DNA of 10,157 nucleotides from an uncultured Mycoplasmatota bacterium (GTDB lineage: Bacteria > Bacillota_I > Bacilli_A > RF39 > UBA660): NCBI GenBank assembly GCA_900553765.1, contig USET01000034.1, forward strand, positions 1 to 10,157, given 5' to 3'. Made by a program: the position numbers and the translations under genes. The notes below the pieces were generated by a model that was not told the DNA's origin, made no database searches, and saw only the letters and a program-made list of their open reading frames with translations. Positions 6,804-10,157 of this stretch are shown here, piece after piece (positions within the stretch are counted from its first letter, which is position 1; every line of letters starts with the position of its first letter).

Positions 6804-7892
6804 ATGGAAAACTATAGAGGAACCTATGTCAAAGTAAATCTATCTAATATCCGAGAAAATGTAGAAAAATTAGTCAAAAAATATAATGACTATGATTACT
6901 ACTTCGGCGTAGTAAAGGCAGACTCTTATAGTCATTATGATATCAGGGTCATTAAAAGCATTATTGCGGGAGGATGTAATTATCTTGCTGTATCTTCATT
7001 AGAAGAAGCATTAACAATACGTGAAGAAATAAAAGATATCCCTATTTTATGCCTCGGTGTAATTCACCCTAATTATCTATCTATTTGCCGTAGAGAAAAA
7101 ATTACCATTACCATTCCATCCCTAGAATACTTTGAAACAATCTTACCTACAAATCTTGAAGGGATTTCAATGCATTTAAAAATTGACACTGGAATGAATC
7201 GTTTAGGGATTAAAACAAGAGAAGAAATGAATCATATCTGGCAAAAAATAAAAGAACGCGGACTGCATCTAGAAGGAATCTATACCCATATATATAAAGC
7301 AAGTGACGGAAAGACGACAAAAAAACAATTAGAGACTTTCCAAAGCATCACAAAAGAGATCGATCTATCTAAGATTCCAATCGTACATATCGCACAAAGC
7401 GAAACATTGACTCGTTACCCACATATACCACATACAAATGGTTGCCGACTTGGGCTTATCATGTATGGTTTTTCAGAAAACAGCTTTTTACAATTGAAAT
7501 CAACCTTCTCTCTACATAGTCGTGTGATAGCCTTAAAAGAATTAAAAAAAGGAGAAACCGTTGGATATGATGCCACATATAAAACAAAAGAAACAGAAAA
7601 AATCGCCGTTGTTGCGATCGGATATGCTGATGGAGTCATACGTGCCAACAAAGGACGAATGGTATATATTAATGGAATTCCCTACCCGATTGTCGGAAAT
7701 ATCTGCATGGATATGTTGATGGTCAAAGTCGATCGAAAAGTTAAATTATATGATACCGTTGATATTTTAAAAGATAATTATCATATTAAACAAGTAGCGG
7801 AACATTTAAAAACAATACCATATGAAGTCATTTGTACAATTGGAAAAAGAGTTCCTAGAATCTATATTGAAGAAAATGAAAAGCAGAAGTAA
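6804..7892 (+). CDS. alr: Alanine racemase (PLP-dependent, L-Ala/D-Ala interconversion)
   Basis: The enzyme interconverts L- and D-alanine in the cytoplasm, supplying D-Ala for peptidoglycan. The 362-residue length is in the normal range (about 360-390). The N-terminal TIM barrel carries the PLP-binding lysine in GVVKADSYSHY (Lys38), KIDTGMNRLG (126-135), GIYTHIYKASD (His162) and RLGLIMYG with Arg215, the residue that usually contacts the pyridine nitrogen. The C-terminal beta domain has the catalytic tyrosine in VGYDATY (Tyr255), AIGYADG (271-277) and CMDM (301-304). Several blocks deviate from the textbook KANAYGHG and SMDQ forms but keep the key residues, so activity is likely. GGAGG (6793-6797) is six bases before the start. 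It stands alone, converging with the ABC exporter. Some spore formers carry a second, sporulation-associated alanine racemase; whether this is that copy or the housekeeping one cannot be told here. Confidence 0.94.
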   Translation: MENYRGTYVKVNLSNIRENVEKLVKKYNDYDYYFGVVKADSYSHYDIRVIKSIIAGGCNYLAVSSLEEALTIREEIKDIPILCLGVIHPNYLSICRREKITITIPSLEYFETILPTNLEGISMHLKIDTGMNRLGIKTREEMNHIWQKIKERGLHLEGIYTHIYKASDGKTTKKQLETFQSITKEIDLSKIPIVHIAQSETLTRYPHIPHTNGCRLGLIMYGFSENSFLQLKSTFSLHSRVIALKELKKGETVGYDATYKTKETEKIAVVAIGYADGVIRANKGRMVYINGIPYPIVGNICMDMLMVKVDRKVKLYDTVDILKDNYHIKQVAEHLKTIPYEVICTIGKRVPRIYIEENEKQK

Positions 7893-7907
7893 TTACCTTC
7901 TGCTTTT
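7879..7907. terminator. Bidirectional terminator shared by alr and the convergent ABC exporter
   Basis: AAAAGCAGAAG and CTTCTGCTTTT form a perfect 11-bp stem around TAATTAC. The T4 run on each strand gives a tail in both directions. The loop contains the alr stop codon (7890-7892), and the right arm ends within the exporter's stop codon (7906-7908). Only 13 bases separate the two genes. Confidence 0.85.
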
Positions 7908-9594
7908 ACATACTCTCCATTTGATATAAACTTTGATATCTTTCGCATGTTTCTAATAACTCTTTATGTGTGCCTTTCGCTTCCACTCTTCCTTCATGAA
8001 TTACAAAAATAAGATCAGCATCTATAATTGTAGATAATCGATGTGCAACAATTACAATCGTGTGATCTTGTACTAAACCATCGATCGTTCTTTTAATATA
8101 CTCCTGAGACTCATTATCTAAAGCACTTGTCGCTTCATCAAATAAAATAATCTTCGTATTTTGCAACAGCGTTCTTGCAATCGCAATTCGCTGCTTTTGA
8201 CCACCACTTAAATTGATTCCACCCTCACCAATAATAGTATCATATTGTTTCGGAAGACTCATAATATAATCATCGATATATGCTTTTTTACATACTTGTC
8301 TCACAGTTTCTAAAGTGACATTTTCATTTACTAGCTTTAAATTATCGAGAATGCTCATATTAAATAAAAATGGTGATTGTCTAATAATTGAAATATTCTT
8401 ACGTAAAGATAATTCTGATAGTTCTTCTATCGGAGTATCATCAATTAAAATTGTACCTTTCGTCGCATCAAAATAACGTAATAACAAATTAAATATTGTA
8501 CTTTTCCCATTTCCACTACGCCCTACAATTGCTATTTTTTTATGTGGTGTAATTTCCATATTTAAGCCGCGTAAAGTCTTTTCCTCCTCTTTACTATATT
8601 GAAACTCCACAGAATCAAAAGTAATATTTCCAATTGGATGATCAATCACTTTCTTTCCATACTTCATATCTGGATAAAGTTTATTTGTTAATATCTCATT
8701 CATCCGCGCTAAAGACACGACTACTTTATTAAAATTAACACCAAAATCACTTAAACTTTCCATGACATAACTAATACGCCAAATATAAGTTTCCATCATA
8801 ATAAATATACTATAGGCAATTTTCCCCTGAACAAAGTAATAACCACATGTAGCAAAAATAACAAATTCTAAAATAAAGAAAAACGCATTACTTAATCCAT
8901 AGTAATTTGCTTCATAATCCGAACTTTTTTTTAAATGTACATACATTGTATCAACATGTTCAAACAATTTATTCTCAATTGATTTTACAACACCCAATGC
9001 TCTAATTTCACGAATTCCAGATAAATTTTCTGTTGCTTTTTTTACAATTTGATCTGATTCTTTCTTAACGTCTTTTTGAAGATTTTTGATTTTTGGAAAA
9101 ATCTTATAAGAAAGCAATGCTGTAATTCCTGCAAAAACTAATATCTCAATTCCTAAAATGAACGACATCGAGAAAGACACAACAATGACTACAATCGCAA
9201 TAATGCTCCGTAAAAATAACATAATAAGTTTTCTAAGAAATTGTAATACTTGACTAGGATCTTGAACCAATCGATTTACAAATTCTCCAACTCCCATCTT
9301 TTCAAAAGCAATCGCAGGTAACTGATCTATTTTCCTATAGAGGTCTTTTGTTGCTTTTTTCATAAATTCAACTTCTAAAGTACTGTACAACTTCATTTCG
9401 ATATTTGGAAGAATTGCATTTGAAAATAAATACATCGTTTCATACCCAATCAATCCAATAAAAAATAAATCAAAATTTTTTCGTATTAAAATTTCAAGTA
9501 ACAATCCCCATACAAAAGGTGCAACTGCGTCCGGAATCATCCTTACAGTAACACAGATCAAATAAAGTACTAAACTCCATTTTTTATGGCTCAA
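7906..9594 (-). CDS. Half-size ABC exporter (TMD-NBD fusion), apparently missing its 5' end
   Basis: The 562 residues hold one transmembrane domain with six hydrophobic segments (near 6-30, 43-60, 123-145, 147-166, 236-255, 259-275) and a C-terminal ATPase domain. The latter has Walker A GRSGNGKST (358-366), Q-loop Gln406, signature LSGGQ (462-466), Walker B IILFDE with Glu487 and switch His518. All catalytic residues are present. Such type IV exporters (multidrug/lipid/peptide) work as homo- or heterodimers in the membrane. The substrate is not visible and there is no C39 peptidase domain. The frame can start only at TTG 9594, without a convincing ribosome site, inside what looks like the approach to helix 1. 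The elbow helix and cytoplasmic N-terminus usual in the family (570-600 residues) are absent. Upstream in-frame codons run to a stop near 9630 through DNA of different composition. I read this as a gene truncated at a junction; its promoter and any partner gene would have been beyond it. Confidence 0.88.
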   Translation of the reverse strand: MSHKKWSLVLYLICVTVRMIPDAVAPFVWGLLLEILIRKNFDLFFIGLIGYETMYLFSNAILPNIEMKLYSTLEVEFMKKATKDLYRKIDQLPAIAFEKMGVGEFVNRLVQDPSQVLQFLRKLIMLFLRSIIAIVVIVVSFSMSFILGIEILVFAGITALLSYKIFPKIKNLQKDVKKESDQIVKKATENLSGIREIRALGVVKSIENKLFEHVDTMYVHLKKSSDYEANYYGLSNAFFFILEFVIFATCGYYFVQGKIAYSIFIMMETYIWRISYVMESLSDFGVNFNKVVVSLARMNEILTNKLYPDMKYGKKVIDHPIGNITFDSVEFQYSKEEEKTLRGLNMEITPHKKIAIVGRSGNGKSTIFNLLLRYFDATKGTILIDDTPIEELSELSLRKNISIIRQSPFLFNMSILDNLKLVNENVTLETVRQVCKKAYIDDYIMSLPKQYDTIIGEGGINLSGGQKQRIAIARTLLQNTKIILFDEATSALDNESQEYIKRTIDGLVQDHTIVIVAHRLSTIIDADLIFVIHEGRVEAKGTHKELLETCERYQSLYQMESM

Positions 9595-9635
9595 ATAATG
9601 GAAAACTCTGTAATGTTCTCTATGTCGTAATCAAG
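9590..9635. other. Composition junction / possible insertion boundary or assembly join
   Basis: Left of here the sequence is AT-rich (17 G+C of 60 bases at 9361-9420, 28%). Right of here it is near-balanced (31 of 60 at 9661-9720, 52%). The exporter frame lacks its N-terminus exactly at this place. No IS-type inverted repeat, direct repeat or integrase gene is visible on the right side within the window, so the mechanism cannot be named. Confidence 0.6.
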
Positions 9636-9836
9636 CCCTGCCAGGGTGTGGGTGAGGGTCTCCTTCAGTTCGTAGAGGTCGTCTGCTTCGTCCTCATCCT
9701 CATCGTCGAATCTTTCGCTCTCCCATTGGTTGGTTGCTGTACGCTGAAGGCATTCGAAGTATGGGTTATCCAGGATTCTGTTGATTCCTTCTCTTGCGTC
9801 GCCAAGGCTTATTGTGATTCTAATTGCTGTTTCCAT
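9591..9836 (-). CDS. Small acidic protein of unknown function (81 residues), probably mobile-element DNA
   Basis: I do not recognise this protein. It begins METAIRITISLGDAREGINR, is strongly acidic in the middle (FDDEDEDEADD at 43-53) and ends in a short helical stretch (LYELKETLTHTLAGLDYDIE). There are no membrane segments. ATG 9836 has AAGGAGGA (9844-9851) seven bases before it. A longer reading starting at 9905 would overlap the upstream gene by over 50 bases and is less likely. The stop TGA (9591-9593) overlaps the TTG start of the exporter frame, and the last few residues (about FSII) may derive from across the composition junction, so the native C-terminus is uncertain. It follows the 83-residue gene by 13 bp, as in an operon. 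High GC and codon choice (GAC, GAG, CTC-rich) contrast with the rest of the window. Confidence 0.65.
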   Translation of the reverse strand: METAIRITISLGDAREGINRILDNPYFECLQRTATNQWESERFDDEDEDEADDLYELKETLTHTLAGLDYDIENITEFSII

Positions 9837-9851
9837 GTCGCTGTCCTCCTT
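9837..9851 (-). promoter_or_regulatory. Ribosome binding site that fixes the 81-residue gene start
   Basis: AAGGAGGA (9844-9851, minus strand) precedes ATG 9836 by seven bases and overlaps the stop codon of the upstream small gene. It marks the two as translationally adjacent and argues against the longer start at 9905. Confidence 0.75.
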
Positions 9852-10101
9852 AAAATTTAATGTCTGTGTAGTTGAATCTGCCGAGGTAGAATTCCATTGT
9901 CTCAATTGAAAGGAAAGCCTTTACTCGGGTTGCTCTCTTCTTAAGTGTAACCTTGAATGGCTTGTCTGCTGCCTCTCCCTCGTATGTAATGGTTAAGGTT
10001 GTGCCGTCCTCGGTTGTAAGAACTACAGGATATCCTTCCATGATGTTGTCGATGATTCCTGTCATGTGCTTGTATATAAAAGCGTCGCCTGCCTTTGTCA
10101 T
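9850..10101 (-). CDS. Small protein of unknown function (83 residues), probably mobile-element DNA
   Basis: I do not recognise this protein. It reads MTKAGDAFIYKHMTGIIDNI at the start, then a beta-rich middle (PVVLTTEDGTTLTITYEGEA, FKVTLKKRATRVKAF) and an aromatic tail (MEFYLGRFNYTDIKF). It has no membrane segment and no recognisable catalytic motif. ATG 10101 has no clear Shine-Dalgarno site. The frame continues upstream without ATG, GTG or TTG to a stop at 10150-10152 (codons include IKPYGSTVKPHF), so the true start may be a non-standard codon near 10137, where AAGGG (10143-10147) is well placed, or this region may hold an error near a contig end. It is followed after 13 bp by the 81-residue gene. 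GC-rich composition matches that gene and not the exporter side. Confidence 0.55.
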   Translation of the reverse strand: MTKAGDAFIYKHMTGIIDNIMEGYPVVLTTEDGTTLTITYEGEAADKPFKVTLKKRATRVKAFLSIETMEFYLGRFNYTDIKF

Positions 10102-10157
10102 AAAATGCGGCTTTACCGTGCTGCCGTAGGGCTTAATTATGACCCTTGGTTAGGGGG

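Noticed and set aside
9648..9860. Plus-strand 70-codon frame that looks like a membrane peptide.
   Set aside because: It is the complement of the acidic tract of the minus-strand gene, which produces hydrophobic codons by chance; no ribosome site seen.
9837..9905. Longer version of the 81-residue protein starting at 9905.
   Set aside because: It overlaps the 83-residue gene by over 50 bases; ATG 9836 has a strong, well-spaced ribosome site.
9595..10157. Insertion sequence ends or an attachment site at the right-hand junction.
   Set aside because: I found no terminal inverted repeat, target duplication, integrase or transposase in the window; the boundary rests only on composition and gene truncation.

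Overview
The window looks like a stretch of chromosome from an AT-rich, endospore-forming member of the Bacillota. The diagnostic gene is an intact, very typical spoIVA. Strong Shine-Dalgarno sites (GGAGG type), short intergenic gaps and intrinsic terminators that overlap stop codons fit this group. A gut lineage such as Erysipelotrichia or a clostridial relative is a guess, because nothing here fixes the genus. I saw no rRNA, tRNA, CRISPR array, IS element or riboswitch.

Layout from left to right. On the minus strand, a short NfeD-family membrane protein (799-1215) is followed 1 bp later by an SPFH/band-7 stomatin-like gene that runs off the left edge (1-797). A clear TTGTAC-17-TATAAT promoter drives this well-known gene pair. 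A second minus-strand operon (3631 to 1296) encodes an unrecognised four-helix membrane protein and then a WbsX-type glycosyltransferase/GH99-like protein with a coiled-coil N-terminus. It ends in a hairpin just before the nfeD promoter. Diverging from it on the plus strand is spoIVA (3731-5206), preceded by a plausible sigma-E promoter. Next come a 482-residue lysine/glutamate-rich protein I do not recognise (5260-6708) and an alanine racemase (6804-7892), each behind its own terminator and apparent promoter signal. Converging on the racemase is a half-size ABC exporter (7906-9594, minus). The two share one bidirectional terminator lying across both stop codons.

The last ~560 bases differ. 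GC rises from about 28% in a sampled 60-base line inside the exporter (9361-9420) to about 52% in one from the right-hand stretch (9661-9720). The exporter reading frame loses its N-terminal cytoplasmic part exactly where composition changes, and two small genes of foreign appearance (81 and 83 residues, minus strand) occupy the rest. This is either an insertion/recombination boundary that beheaded the exporter or a chimeric assembly join. The sequence alone cannot decide.

Functional themes are sporulation (spoIVA coat ATPase, perhaps its unknown neighbour), envelope and wall metabolism (alanine racemase, WbsX-like enzyme, SPFH/NfeD pair) and transport. The best candidates for something undescribed are the 482-residue protein next to spoIVA, the membrane protein/WbsX operon, and the right-hand junction with its two small genes. 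I found no convincing defence system or other complete novel system.
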